Assembly: GCA_905221605.1 (NCBI GenBank)
Contig: CAJNDS010002633.1
Location: 72,001-136,000 of the forward strand
Length of the DNA stretch: 64,000 nt
Reading direction: 5' to 3'
Origin: Symbiodinium natans
Taxonomy: Eukaryota > Sar > Dinophyceae > Suessiales > Symbiodiniaceae
Positions 21,017 through 32,462 of this stretch are shown piece by piece. The position numbers and the translations under genes are program-made. Positions within the stretch are counted from its first letter, which is position 1. Every line of letters begins with the position of its first letter. The notes beneath the pieces are model-generated. The model searched no databases. It was not told where the DNA came from and saw only the letters and a list, made by a program, of their open reading frames with translations.

Positions 21017-23350
21017 TGGCTCTTCTTACCGAGGAGAATAATGGCTACATATAAATAACACATGTCAATCTCAACCCATTCATCCTCCCTCTTCTGTGGA
21101 GGAGAGAATGCATAACACTAGATGAGCGAAGCGCATGGAAGAGCGAGAAGCAGGTAGTTGTTTGTTGCATAGGGGAGGCCCACTCCCCGTAGAGCAGGAA
21201 CGAGTTCCTCTGTTCCCTTCCTTTGCCTTCTTTAGTCCCTCCCCTGCGCTCCAACTGTTCTGTTCCGTCTTTTAAGGAGAAAGAAGGGGTAAAGAAGAAG
21301 GACGAAGACGGTTCCACTGTCCACTTATGCATGTTCATTTTATCTACAGGAGTTAGCAAGAGTGTTTAAGCAAGCTAGATAAAGAGAACAACAAGAACAA
21401 GGACGAGGAAACCACGAGCAGAATGTACAAGGAAAACACGAGGAATGAAAACCCATCGCAAAGAGAAGTGCCCACACTCAGTCTCACTGCACTCATCCTC
21501 TAATCCTCTCTTCTTTCTCTTCTGTGGTTCTCTTCTTATCCTACTTCTTCTCTCTGCTCTCTCCCTTCTAGTTTTTTTCTTGATTTTCTTGCGCGAGAGA
21601 GAATACATAACACTAGATGAGCGAAGCACATGGACGGGAAGATGAGAGAGAAGCAAGTAGTTAGTTGTTTGTTGCATAAGGAGGCCCACTCTCCCTCTAG
21701 GGCAGGGATGAGTTCCCCTGTTCCCTTCCTCTTGCCTTCTTTAATCTCTCCCCTGCGTTCCAACTCGTCCGTTCCTTCGTTTACGGAGAAAGAAGGGTGT
21801 ATATACAAGGACGAAGACGGCTCCCCTGTCCAGCATGTTTTTTTGATCTTCCCATTCAGCGAGAAAGGAACAGACAACAGGGGAAAACACAAGGAACTAA
21901 CAAGAGTGTTTAAGCAAGCTAGATAACAACAAGAAAAAGAAAGAGGAAGCCGCGAGCAGAATGTACAAGAAAAACACGAGGAAGGAATAAGTGATGTTCT
22001 TCTTGCAGAATGAAGATTTGAGAACACAAGCCAATCTCAAAAGAAAGAGGAAGCCACGAGCAGAATGTACAAGAAACACACAAGGAAGGGATAAAGATAA
22101 GCGCCCTTACCCAGTCTCACTGCATTCATCCTCCATGTGGTTCTTTTGTTACAGAATGAAGATTTAACAGCACAAACCAATATCACCACATTCATCCTCC
22201 CTCTTCTCTCTGCTCTCTATGGAGGAGAGAATGCATAACACTAGATGAGCGAAGCACATGGACGGGAAAAAGGAGAAGCAAGTACTTGTTTGTTGCGTAA
22301 GGGAGGCCCATTCTCCCCCTAGGGCAGGGATGAGTTCCCCTGTTCCCTTCCTTTTGCCTTCTTTAATCTCTCCCCTGCGTTCCAACTTTTCCGTTCCTTC
22401 GGTTGAGGAGAAAGAAGGGGGTATATACAAGGACGAAGACGGTTCCCCTGTGCCCCTGTCCAGCATGTTCTTTTGATCTTCCCATTCAGCAAGAAAGGAA
22501 CAGACAACAAGAGGAAAGCAACAAACCTTTAACTAACGTACGGTTCTTTCAGGAGAAAAGGAGTCGGATAACAGGAGAAGAACAAGGAAGAGGTAAACAT
22601 GAAAACATGTCACTCTTCTATTTACACACTCTCCTCATCTCTCCTCTCTTCCCTTTCTTGCCTGTTGGAGAAGAAATGAGGAAGAAAATAAACCAAAAAT
22701 AAGGGGGAGGCGCCCTGATTCATTCTCACTGCCTTCATCCATCCTCTCCTCTGCTCTCTTATCTTGCTCTCTTATCTCTCTTCTCTGGCTCTGTTCTTGC
22801 CGGAAAGAAAGATGAATGTCCAAGAACCCAAGATCATCTCGTTACCTTCGTCCTCGCTCTCATCTCTTCTCGCTCTCATCTCTTCTCGCTTTTTCTCTGC
22901 TCTTTGCTTTTCTTATGGAGGAGAGAATTGCAAACAGTCTCGCGAAGTCAGATTTGGGGCTGCACGTGTGCGCGTGGGGGGCAGTTATGTTGCAAAAAGT
23001 GGCCCCTCGCAGGGCTGAGTTCCCCTGTTCCTTCCAGTTTGTCTGCAATCCACCCCCCCTGAGTTCCAACAGTTCTGTTCAGATAGGACAAAACGGCTCC
23101 CCTGTTCATTTGTGCGTGTTCTTTCAACAGACTCATTCAGCGAGAAGGAACAGACAACAAGAGGAAAACACCAAGGAATGAACAAAACTGTTTTTCTTCT
23201 TTCTTATCAAGGAGAAGGACAAAGAACATTTCAATTGTCGTAACTCTCCTCCCATCCCTTTCTGGTCTTTGGGAGGAAGAAAGAAAGAAGGAAGAAACAA
23301 CAAATTCTGAGAGGCGCCACTATTCAATCTCACTACCTTCATCCACCCTC
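20640..23350. repeat. Polypurine repeat family, four copies
   Basis: A 300-350 bp sequence recurs near 21080-21370, 21590-21920, 22215-22515 and, diverged, 22990-23160. Landmarks are AACACTAGATGAGCGAAGC, GAGTTCCCCTGTTCCCTTCC, TTTAATCTCTCCCCTGCG and AAGGACGAAGACGGTTCC. (CT)n tracts lie at 20918-21013. Frames up to 163 codons cross it on both strands but are not conserved between copies. No gene is supported. Confidence 0.75.
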
Positions 23351-23433
23351 GCCTCTCTTCTTTCTCTTCTTGGAATGTTTGTGTAAGGACACAAATCCAT
23401 CTCACTACAATTTCCTCCCGCTTCTCTGCGCTC

Positions 23434-23590
23434 GCTCTCTCTCTCTCTCTTCTCTTCCCTTCTCTTCTCTTCTCTTCTCTTCTCTTCCCTTCCCTTCTCC
23501 TTCTCTTCTCTTCTCTTCTCTTCTCTTCTCTTCTCTTCTCTTCTCTTCTCTTCTCTTCTCTTCTCTTCTCTTCTCTTCTCTTCTTCTTGT
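23434..23590 (+). repeat. (TTCTC)n pentamer array
   Basis: About 150 bp of TCTCT/TTCTC pentamers with a few CCCTT variants, pure pyrimidine on the + strand. Confidence 0.9.
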
Positions 23591-23636
23591 TCTTCCTGGG
23601 GACGGCCTTGGGCAGGGGGGGGCTGGAATTTAAGTC

Positions 23637-24535
23637 ACCCTTAAGTTTTTGGAAAACTGAGCTCCCGAAATGACAAATCGCAAGCAGTGTCCCTCTTAAG
23701 TTTTTGGACAACTGGGCTCCCAAATGACAAATCGCAAGCATTGTTACCCCTGAAGTTTTGGAAAACAGGGCTTCCAAAATGACAAATCGCAAGCAGAGTC
23801 CCCTTTAAGTGTTTGGAAAGCTGAGCTCCCAAGATGAGAAGTCGCACGCATTGTCCCCCTTAAGTTTTGGAAAAAGGAGCTTCCAAAATGACAAATCGCA
23901 AGCAGTGTCCCCCTCTAAGTTTTTGGAAAACCGAGCTCCCAAAATGACAAATCGCAAGCGTGTCCCCCTTAAGTTTCTGGAAAACTGAGCTCCCAAAATG
24001 ACAAATCGCAAGCAGTGTTCCCCCTTGGTTTTTTGGAAAACCGAATTTCCAAAATGACAAATCGCAAGTAAGTGTTCGGAAAACTGAGCTCCCACAAGGA
24101 CAAATCGCAAGCAGTGTCCCCCTTCAGTTTTTGGAAAACGGAGCTCCCAAAATGACAAATCGCAAGCTGTGTCCCCCCTTAAGTTTTTGAAAAACTGAGC
24201 TCCCAAAATGACAAATCGCAAGCAGTGCCCCCCTTAAGTTTTTGGAAAATGGAGCTCCCAAAATGATAAATCGCCAGCAGTGTCCCCTTTAAGTTTTTGG
24301 ACAACTGAGCTCCTAAAATGATGAATCGCAAGCAGTGTCCACCCTAAAGTTTTTGGAAACCTGAGGTCCCAAAATGACAATTCGCAAGCAGTGTACCCCT
24401 GCTTTTGGAAAACGGAGCTCCCAAAATGTCAAATCGCCAGCAGTGTCCCCCGTAAGTTTTTGAAAAACGGAGCTCCCAAAATGACAAATCGCAAGCAGTG
24501 TCCCCCTTAAGTTTTTGGAACACTGAGCTCCCACA
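23637..24535 (-). repeat. 60-bp satellite, array 1 (about 15 units)
   Basis: Unit of about 60 bp: AAGTTTTTGGAAAACTGAGC, TCCCAAAATGACAAATCGCA, AGCAGTGTCCCCCTT. The order is head to tail with 5-15% differences between units. The same satellite returns at 31021-32437, and both arrays are followed by TTAGATAGTT repeats (24551-24583 here). Frames of up to 219 codons on the minus strand (recurring CDLSFWELSFP) come from the 60-bp period being divisible by three and are not considered genes. Confidence 0.95.
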
Positions 24536-24639
24536 TTCTACATATTCAAGGTTAGATAGTTTAGATAGTTTAGGTGGTTTCGGGCCTTTCTACCCTGTCC
24601 CCCTGGCCGCCTGGCGCCCCTCCGCCCCCCGGTGGCTTA

Positions 24640-27040
24640 AATAGGGTTTATTTGGAAGCTAGGGCTCGGGTTTTGCCCGTGGCAAAGAGAAGATGGTACT
24701 CGTCTTCGTCTTTCCTCTCTTTCTTGTCTTTCTTCTCTCTTGTTCGTTTGCCTTTGAAATAAAAAACCAAAGGAAGAACAATGAAAATGAAAGGAACTCG
24801 CTTTCTTTTCCGTTTGGGAACAATGGAAAGAACCGAGGAGATAGGGCAAGAGGAGGGATACGCTGAAGCATGGACAGGGGCCACGTTACTTTCCCCAACC
24901 ATTGAAAAAGCATAAGAAAAGAAAAGGGCCTCCATTTCCCTGTGTTTTTGTCTTTTCTTGTGTTTTTTTGTCGGTGAAGAGAAGGGAGAAGGGAGAAGGA
25001 GGAGGATAAATAGACAGGATTGATTCTTAACAGGAAGAGCAAAGACAAGAATAGAAGAGAGATTAATAAAGGAGAAGGAAAGACAAAACAAGGCACAGAG
25101 AAGATGGAACTTATCGATCCTCTCTCCCTTATCTCTCCCTTCCCTCTTCCTTGTCGAAATAAGGAAAACAAAAAGGAAGAAGTATGAACAAAGGAGAAGG
25201 GCAAGAAAAGGAACAGAAGAGATAGGCCGAAAAGTGGGATATGATGAAGTACGGCAAGGTCCACGTGCAAGGAGTCACCAGCTTTATCATTCAAGTTCCT
25301 TTCCTGCTTTTAATCAGTTAAAAGGTAATAGATGGAGAGAAGGGAAAAAGAAGTGAGAGAGGAGAGGTCACAAGGATGCCTTTTTTCTGGAAGCGTACAG
25401 CAAGCGCCTGCTTCCATCGCGCGTAGAGTGAGATAGAGAGACTGAGAGACTGAAAGACTGAGAATGAGTGAGTGAGAGATAGAGGTAGGGACAGGGAAAG
25501 AAAAGAAAGAGCGAAAGAAAGATAGATAGCGACAGGGATAGAGACAGAGAGAGACATTGTTGTTTTTTGTTTCGGGGGCGTCCTTTTTTTCTGGCTTGAA
25601 GATGCAGAAAACGTTCCAAAGGGACACCCGTTCCATCGCCCATGGCCAAGAGAAGATGGTACTTGTCTTCATCTTTCCTCTCCTGTCTTTGTTCTCTCTT
25701 GTTCGTTTCCCTTTAAAATAAAAAAGCCAAAGAAAGAACCATGAAAATGAAAGGAACTCGCTTTCTTTTTCCGTTTGGGAACAACGAAAAGAACCGAAGA
25801 GATACGGCGAGAGGAGGGATATGCTGAAGCATGGAGGAGGGCCACGGGCAAGCAGCCAACCCCGCTCACTTTCCCCAACCATTGAAAAAGTATGAGAATG
25901 GAAAAAGGGCCTCCGTCCCCCTCTTACTTTAATTTCTATTGTGTTTTTGCTGTTGAAGAGAAGGGAGAGAGAAGGAGGAAGAGCAAAGACAAGAATAGAA
26001 GAGAGATTTATAAAGGAGAAGGAAAGACAAAACAAGGCACAGAGAAGATGGAACTTATCGATCCTCTCTCCCTTATCTCTCCCTTCCCTCTTCCTTGTCG
26101 AAATAAGGAAAACAAAAAGGAAGAAGTATGAACAAAGGAGAAGGGTAAGGAAAGGAACAGAAGAGATAGGCCGAGAAGTGGGATATGATGAAGTACGGCA
26201 AGGTCCACGTGCAAGGAGTCACCAGCTTTATCATTCAAGTTCCTTTCCTGCTTTTAATCAGTTAAAAGGTAATAGATGGAGAGAAGGGAAAAAGAAGTGA
26301 GAGAGGAGAGATCACAAGGATGCCTTTTTTCTGGAAGCGTACTGCAAGGAATAGAAGAAACAGGAAGCAAGGAGAGGGACGGACTAAACAAGGCGCAAAG
26401 AAGGTGGCATTCCTCTAGACCCATCATCTCTCCCCTGTCCCTTTGAATGAGAAGGTGCGTCCTTTTTTCTCGCTTGAAGATGCAAAAAACGATCCAAAGG
26501 GACACCCGTTCCTTACCCATGGCAAAGAGAAGATGGTACTTGTCTTCATCTTTCCTCTCTTGTCTTTGTTCTCTCTTGTTCGTTTCCCTTCAAAATAAAA
26601 AGCCAAAGCTAGAACAATGAAAATGAAAGGAACTCGTTTTCTGTTTCCGTTTGGGAACAATGAAAAGAACCGAAGAGATAGGGCGAGAGGAGGGATATGC
26701 TGAAGCATGGAGAGGTGCCACGGGCAAGCAGCCAACCCAGCCACTTTCCCCAACCATTGAAAAAGTATGAGAATGGAAAAGGGCCTCCATATGCCCCTCT
26801 TATTTTCTTTTCTTGTGTTTTTTCCGTCAAACAAAAAGGAGGAGGAGAGATAGACAGGATTGCATTTTTAACAGGAAGAGCAAAGACAATAATAGAAGAG
26901 AGATTAATAAAGGAGGAAAGACAAAACAAGGCACAGAGAAGATGGGACTCTTCTTTATCGATCCTCTTTCCCTTATCTCTCCCTTCCCTTTTTCCTTTCG
27001 AAATAAGGACAACAAAAAGGATGAATTGTGAAAACAGGAG
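24640..27040. repeat. About 0.95 kb segmental tandem duplication, three copies
   Basis: Copies begin near 24674, 25637 and 26514 with GCCCATGGCAAAGAGAAG. The shared segment ACGGCAAGGTCCACGTGCA is at about 25252 and 26198, 946 bp apart, and identity in that part is very high. The third copy is truncated at about 27035. The purine-rich, minus-strand frames (up to 241 codons, FLSFSLF-type) are low complexity and differ between copies. Confidence 0.85.
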
Positions 27041-27050
27041 AAGGGTAAGG

Positions 27051-27106
27051 TTGGTACTGTTGAACCGCCTTGTTTTAGAGGAAACAGGGCGGCTCAACAG
27101 TACCAA
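27051..27106. mobile_element. 56-bp near-perfect palindrome, family F4
   Basis: TTGGTACTGTTGAACCGCC ... GGCGGCTCAACAGTACCAA with a short GTTTTAGAGGAAAC centre. A left-half copy (TTTGGTACTGGTGAACCGCC) is at 27133-27172. Could fold as a hairpin. No coding potential. Confidence 0.8.
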
Positions 27107-27192
27107 ACTTTCAGAGACATTCTCTAAGAACATTTGGTACTGGTGAACCGCCTTGTTTTAAAGGAAAAAGGGCATAATTTAATTCGTAGTAA

Positions 27193-27391
27193 TCTCCAGA
27201 TTTACCCCTAATTGAATTGGTTTAAACAATTTAACTAATTTAATTTATTTAAAGAATTTACTCCCACAGAACTAAATTATTTACATTGTTTTTCACGTAT
27301 TCGGATTAAATTAATTTAGATAATGTAATTCTGTGGAATTAAATTATTTAAATACATTAAATTGTATTAAGTAGAGGTAAATCTAGAGACC
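27193..27391. mobile_element. About 200-bp AT-rich fold-back element, family F5
   Basis: Ends TCTCCAGATTTACCCCTA and GAGGTAAATCTAGAGAC are inverted copies. An inner pair, CACAGAACTAAATTATTTA and AATTCTGTGGAATTAAATT, is also inverted. About 25% GC, sharply different from both neighbours. MITE-like. It ends exactly where the 88-bp satellite begins. Confidence 0.7.
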
Positions 27392-27392
27392 T

Positions 27393-30300
27393 GCAAATGC
27401 CACACAAAACGGAAGAGGGTAGGAACAACTTTGCGGGTCGACATTTGCCGGGATCCCCTTGGCGCCCTGCGAAAGTCCTGCAAATACCACACAAAACGGA
27501 AGAGGGTAGGTGCAACCTTTACAGGTCGAAATTTGCCGGGATCCCTTTGGTGCCCTGCCAAAGTCCTGCAAATACCACACAAAACGGAAGAGGGTAGGAA
27601 CAACTTTGCGGGTTGAGATTTGCCGGGATCCCCTTGGCGCCCTGCGAAAGTCCTGCAAATACCACACAAAAAGGAAGAGGGCAGGAACAACCTTTACAGG
27701 TCGAAATTTGCCGGGATCCCCTTGGCGCCCTGCGAAAGTCCTGCAAATACCACACAAAACGGAAGAGGGTAGGAACAACTTTGCGGGTCGAAATTTGCGG
27801 GATCCCCTTGGCGCCCTGTCAAAGTCCTGCAAATACCACGCAAAACGGAAGAGGGTAGGAACAACCTTTACGGGTCGAAATTTGCCGGGATCCCCTTGGC
27901 GCCCTGCCAAAGTCCTGCAAATACTACACAAAAAGGAAGAGGCTAGGAACCACCTTTACAGGTCGAAATTTGCCAGGATCCCCTTGGCGCCATGTCAAAA
28001 GTCCTGCAAATACCACACAATACGGAAGAGGGTAGGAACAACTTTGCGGGTCGAAATTTGCCGGGAGCCCCTTGGCGCCCTGCGAAAGTCCTGCAAATAA
28101 CACACAAAACGGAAGAGGGTAAGAACAACTTTGCATGTCGAAATTTGCCGGGGTTCCCTTGGCGCCCTGCCAAAGTCCTGCAAATACCACACAAAACGGA
28201 AGAGGGTAGGAACAACTTTGCGGGTTGAGATTTGCCGGGAGCCCCTTGGCGCCCTGCCAACGTCCTGCAAATACTACACAAAACGGAAGAGGGTAGGAAC
28301 AACCTTTACAGGTCGAAATTTGCCGGGATCCCCTTGGCGCCCTGCCAAAGTCCTGCAAATAACACACAAAACGGAAGAGGGTAGGAACAACTTTGCAGGT
28401 CGAAATTTGCCGGGATCCCCTTGGCGCCCTGCCAAAGTCCTGCAAATACCACATAAAAACGGAAGACGGTAGGAACAACTTTGCGGGTTGAAATTTGCCG
28501 GGATCCCCTTGGCGCCCTGCGAAACTCCTGCAAATACCACACAAAACGACAGAGGGTAGGAACAACTTTGCATGTCGAAATTTGCCGGGATCCCCTTGGC
28601 GCCCTGCCAAAGTCCTGCAACTACCACACAAGAAGGAAGAGGGCAGGAACAACCTTCACAGGTCGAAATTTGCCGGGATCCCCTTGGCGCCCTGCGAAAG
28701 TCCTGCAAATACCACACAAAACGGAAGAGGGTAGGAACAACTTTGCGGGTCGAAATTTGCCGGGATCCCCTTGGCGCCCTGCGAAACTCCTGCAAATACC
28801 ACACAAAACGACAGAGGGTAGGAACAACTTTGCATGTCGAAATTTGCCGGGATCCCCTTGGCGCCCTGCCAAAGTCCTGCAAATACCACACAAGAAGGAA
28901 GAGGGCAGGAACAACCTTCACAGGTCGAAATTTGCCGGGATCCCCTTGGCGCCCTGCGAAAGTCCTGCAAATACCACACAAAACGGAAGAGGGTAGGAAC
29001 AACTTTGCGGGTTGAAATTTGCCAGGATCCCCTTGGCGCCCTGTCAAAGTCCTGCAAATACCACACAATACGGAAGAGGGTAGGAACAACTTTGCCGGTC
29101 GAAATTAGCCGGGATCCCCTTGGCGCCCTGCGAAAGTCCTGCAAATACCACGCAAAACGACAGAGGGTAGGAACAACTTTGCATGTCGAAATTTGCCGGG
29201 ATCCCCTTGGCGCCCTGCCAAAGTCCTGCAAATACCACACAAAACGGAAGAGGGTAGGAACAACTTTGCGGGTTGAGATTTGCCGGGAGCCCCTTGGCGC
29301 CCTGCCAAAGTCCTGCAAATACCACACAAAACGGAAGAGGGTAGGAACAACCTTTACAGGTCGAAATTTGCCGGGATCCCTTTGGCGCCCTGCCAAAGTC
29401 CTGCAAATACTACACAAAAAGGAAGAGGCTAGGAACCACCTTTACAGGTCGAAATTTGCCAGGATCCCCTTGGCGCCATGTCAAAAGTCCTGCAAATACC
29501 ACACAATACGGAAGAGGGTAGGAACAACTTTGCGGGTTGAGATTTGCCGGGAGCCCCTTGGCGCCCTGCCAAAGTCTCGCAAATACCACACAAAACGGAA
29601 GAGGGTAGGAACAACTTTGCATGTCGAAATTTGCCGGGATCCCCTTGGCGCCCTGCCAAAGTCCTCCAAATAACACACAAAACGGATGAGGGTAGGAACA
29701 ACTTTGCAGGTCGAAATTTGCCGGGATCCCCTTGGCGCCCTGCCAAAGTCCTGCAAATACCACATAAAAACGGAAGACGGTAGGAACAACTTTGCGGGTT
29801 GAAATTTGCCGGGATCCCCTTGGCGCCCTGCGAAACTCCTGCAAATACCACACAAAACGACAGAGGGTAGGAACAACTTTGCATGTCGAAATTTGCCGGG
29901 ATCCCCTTGGCGCCCTGCCAAAGTCCTGCAAATACCACACAAAACGGAAGAGGGTAGGGACAACTTTTACAGGTCGAAATTTGACGGGGTCCCCTTGGCG
30001 CCCTTCCAAAGTCCTCCAAATACCACACAAAACGGAAGAGGGTAGGAACAACTTTGCGGTCGAAATTTGCCGGGATCCCCTTGGCGCCCTGCAAAAAGTC
30101 CTGTAAATACCACATACCACACAAAACGGAAGAGGGTAGGAACAACTTTGCGGGTTGAGATTTGCCGGGAGCCCCTTGGCGCCCTGCCAAAGTCCTGCGA
30201 ATACCACACAAAACGGAAGAGGGTAGGAACAACTTTGCGGGTCGAAATTTGCCGGGATCCCCTTGGCGCCCTGCAAAAAGTCCTGTAAATACCACATACC

Positions 30301-30410
30301 ACACCAAACGGAAGAGGGTAGGAACAACTTTGCGGGTTGAGATTTGCCGGGAGCCCCTTGGCGCCCTGCCAAAGTCTTGAAATGCCACACAAAACGGAAG
30401 AGGGTAGGAG
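27393..30410. repeat. 88-bp satellite, about 34 units
   Basis: Unit of 86-90 bp: GGTCGAAATTTGCCGGGATC, CCCTTGGCGCCCTGCCAAAG, TCCTGCAAATACCACACAAA, ACGGAAGAGGGTAGGAACAA, CTTTGCG. A BamHI-type GGATCC core is kept in most units, with GGAGCCCC variants. Blocks of several units are duplicated (for example 28481-28740 against 28740-29000, and 27920-28020 against 29400-29510), so there is higher-order structure. Both strands stay open over 200-326 codons although the unit is not a multiple of three, because none of its frames contains a stop. Confidence 0.95.
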
Positions 30411-30419
30411 CATTGTAAA

Positions 30420-30870
30420 GTCCCTCTTAGGGTTTAGGGTTCAGGGTTTAGGGTTTAGGGTTTATGGTTCAGACCCTAAATCCGAACCTCTACGCGTCCT
30501 CAAAGCCCGACTCCTCAAGTCAAAGCTAAGCCATTTAAACCGCTAAATCCGGAGACGCTTAAATACCCCCCAAACCGACCCCAAACCCTAAACCCCAAAT
30601 CCTAAACCCCTAAACCCCAAACCCTCTAAACCCCAAACCCTAAACCCAAACCCCAAACCCTAAACTCTTAAACCGCAAACCCCTTAACCCTCAGCCAAAC
30701 CCACAAACCCTCAACCCTGAGCTACCCTAAACCCCAAATCCTAAACCCCTAAACCCCCAAACCCCAAACCCTAACCCTAAACCCCAAACCCTACCCCTAA
30801 GCCCCAAACCCTCAACCCTAAACCCAAAACCCCAAACCCTAAACCCTAGACTAGGTAAGGAACAAGGGGT
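30420..30870 (-). repeat. CCCTAAA/CCCCAAA stretch inside the composite
   Basis: Mixed CCCTAAA, CCCCAAA and CCCCTAAA heptamers and octamers, with a short TTTAGGG run at 30427-30465 on the left. It is followed at 30857-30962 by AAGGAAT/GGAATAG heptamers. Nothing coding is seen. Confidence 0.85.
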
Positions 30871-30989
30871 AAGGATTAAGGAATAGGGAATAGAGAATAG
30901 GGAATAGAGAATAAGGAATAAGGAATAAGGAATATTGAATAAGGAATAAGGAATAAGGAATACAGACCAAGATCCTCACCAAGGCCACG

Positions 30990-31020
30990 GGTCAAATAAT
31001 ACATAAAGGGTTCTCTTACA
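30990..31020 (-). repeat. Degenerate boundary motif before 60-bp satellite array 2
   Basis: Read on the minus strand: AAGAGAACCCTTTATG and TATTATTTGACC, related to the copy at 9621-9663 (GGACCTTTACG, TATTATTTGGC). The satellite array starts immediately after it. Confidence 0.4.
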
Positions 31021-32437
31021 AGCAGTGTACCCCTTAAGTTTTGGAAAACAAAGCTCCCAAACTGACAAATCGCAAGCAGTGTCCCCCGCAAATTTTCGAA
31101 AAACTGAGCTCCCAAAATGACAAATCGCAAGCAGTGTCCCCCTCTAAGTTTTTGGAAAACCGAGCTCCCAAAATGACAAATCGCAAGCAGTGTCCCCCTT
31201 AAGTTTTTGAAAAACTGAGCTCCCAAAATAACAAATCGCAAGCAGTGTGCCCCCTTAAGTTGTTGGAAAACTGCGCTCCCAAAATGACATATCGCAAGCA
31301 GTTTCCCCGTAAGTTTTTTGGAAAACTGCGCTCCCAAAATGACAAATCGCAAGCAGTGTCCCCTTTAAGTTTTTGGAAAAATGCGCTTCCAAAATGACAA
31401 ATCACAAGCAGTGTCCCCCTTAAGCTTTTGGAAAACTAAGCTCCCAAAATGACAAATCGCAAGCAGTGTCCCCCGTAAGTTTTTTTGGAAAACTGCGCTT
31501 CCAAAATGACAAATCGCAAGCAGTGTCCCCCTTAAGCTTTTGGAAAACTAAGCTCCCAAAATGACAAATCGCAAGCAGTGTCCCCCTTAAGTTTTTTGGA
31601 AAACTGCGCTCCCGAAATGACAAATCGCAAGCAGTGTCCCCCATAAGCTTTTGGAAAACTGAGCTCCCAAAATGACAAATCGCAAGCAGTGTCCCCCGTA
31701 AGTTTTTTGGAAAACTGCGCTCCCAAAATGTCAAATCGCAAGCAGTGTCCCCCTTAAGTTTTTTGGAAAACTGCGCTCCCGAAATGACAAATCGCAAGCA
31801 GTGTCCCCCATAAGCTTTTGGAAAACTGAGCTCCCAAAATGACAAATCGCAAGCAGTGTCCCCCGTAAGTTTTTTGGAAAACTGCGCTCCCAAAATGACA
31901 TATCGCAAGCAGTGTCCCCCTTAAGCTTTTGGAAAACTCAGCTCCAAAAATGACAAATCGCAAGCAGTGTCCCCCGTAAGTTTTTTTGGAAAACTGCGCT
32001 TCCAAAATGACAAATCGCAAGCAGTGTCCCCCTTAAGCTTTTGGAAAACTAAGCTCCCAAAATGACAAATCGCAAGCAGTGTCCCCCTTAAGTTTTTTGG
32101 AAAACTGCGCTCCCGAAATGACAAATCGCAAGCAGTGTCCCCCATAAGCTTTTGGAAAACTGAGCTCCCAAAATGACAAATCGCAAGCAGTGTCCCCCGT
32201 AAGTTTTTTGGAAAACTGCGCTCCCAAAATGACAAATCGCAAGCAGTGTCCCCCTTAAGTTTTTTGGAAAACTGCGCTCCCGAAATGACAATCGCAAGCA
32301 GTGTCCCCCTTAAGCTTTTGGAAAACTGAGCTCCCAAAATGACAAATCGCAAGCAGTGTCCCCCTTCAGTTTTTGGAAAACTGAGCTCCCAAAATGACAA
32401 GTCGCAAGCAGTGTCCCCCTGTAAGTTTTTGGAAAAC
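31021..32437 (-). repeat. 60-bp satellite, array 2 (about 24 units) with higher-order repeat
   Basis: Same unit as 23637-24535. Here units alternate between variants (GTAAGTTTTTTGG with CTGCGCT, and TTAAGCTTTTGG with CTAAGCT or CTGAGCT). A block starting at 31475 recurs at 31976, 501 bp later, showing higher-order duplication. Minus-strand frames up to 162 codons are repeat artefacts. Confidence 0.95.
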
Positions 32438-32462
32438 CGATTCAGGGAGGACTGCTCAGCTA

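Noticed and set aside
23133-24221. 219- and 138-codon minus-strand frames with repeated CDLSFWELSFP
   Set aside because: A direct translation of the 60-bp satellite whose period is a multiple of three. The same happens at 31420-32400.
27383-30390. Long open frames (up to 326 codons) on both strands
   Set aside because: They are made of an 88-bp satellite that lacks stops in every frame. Reading shifts frame from unit to unit and no start, splice site or domain is consistent.
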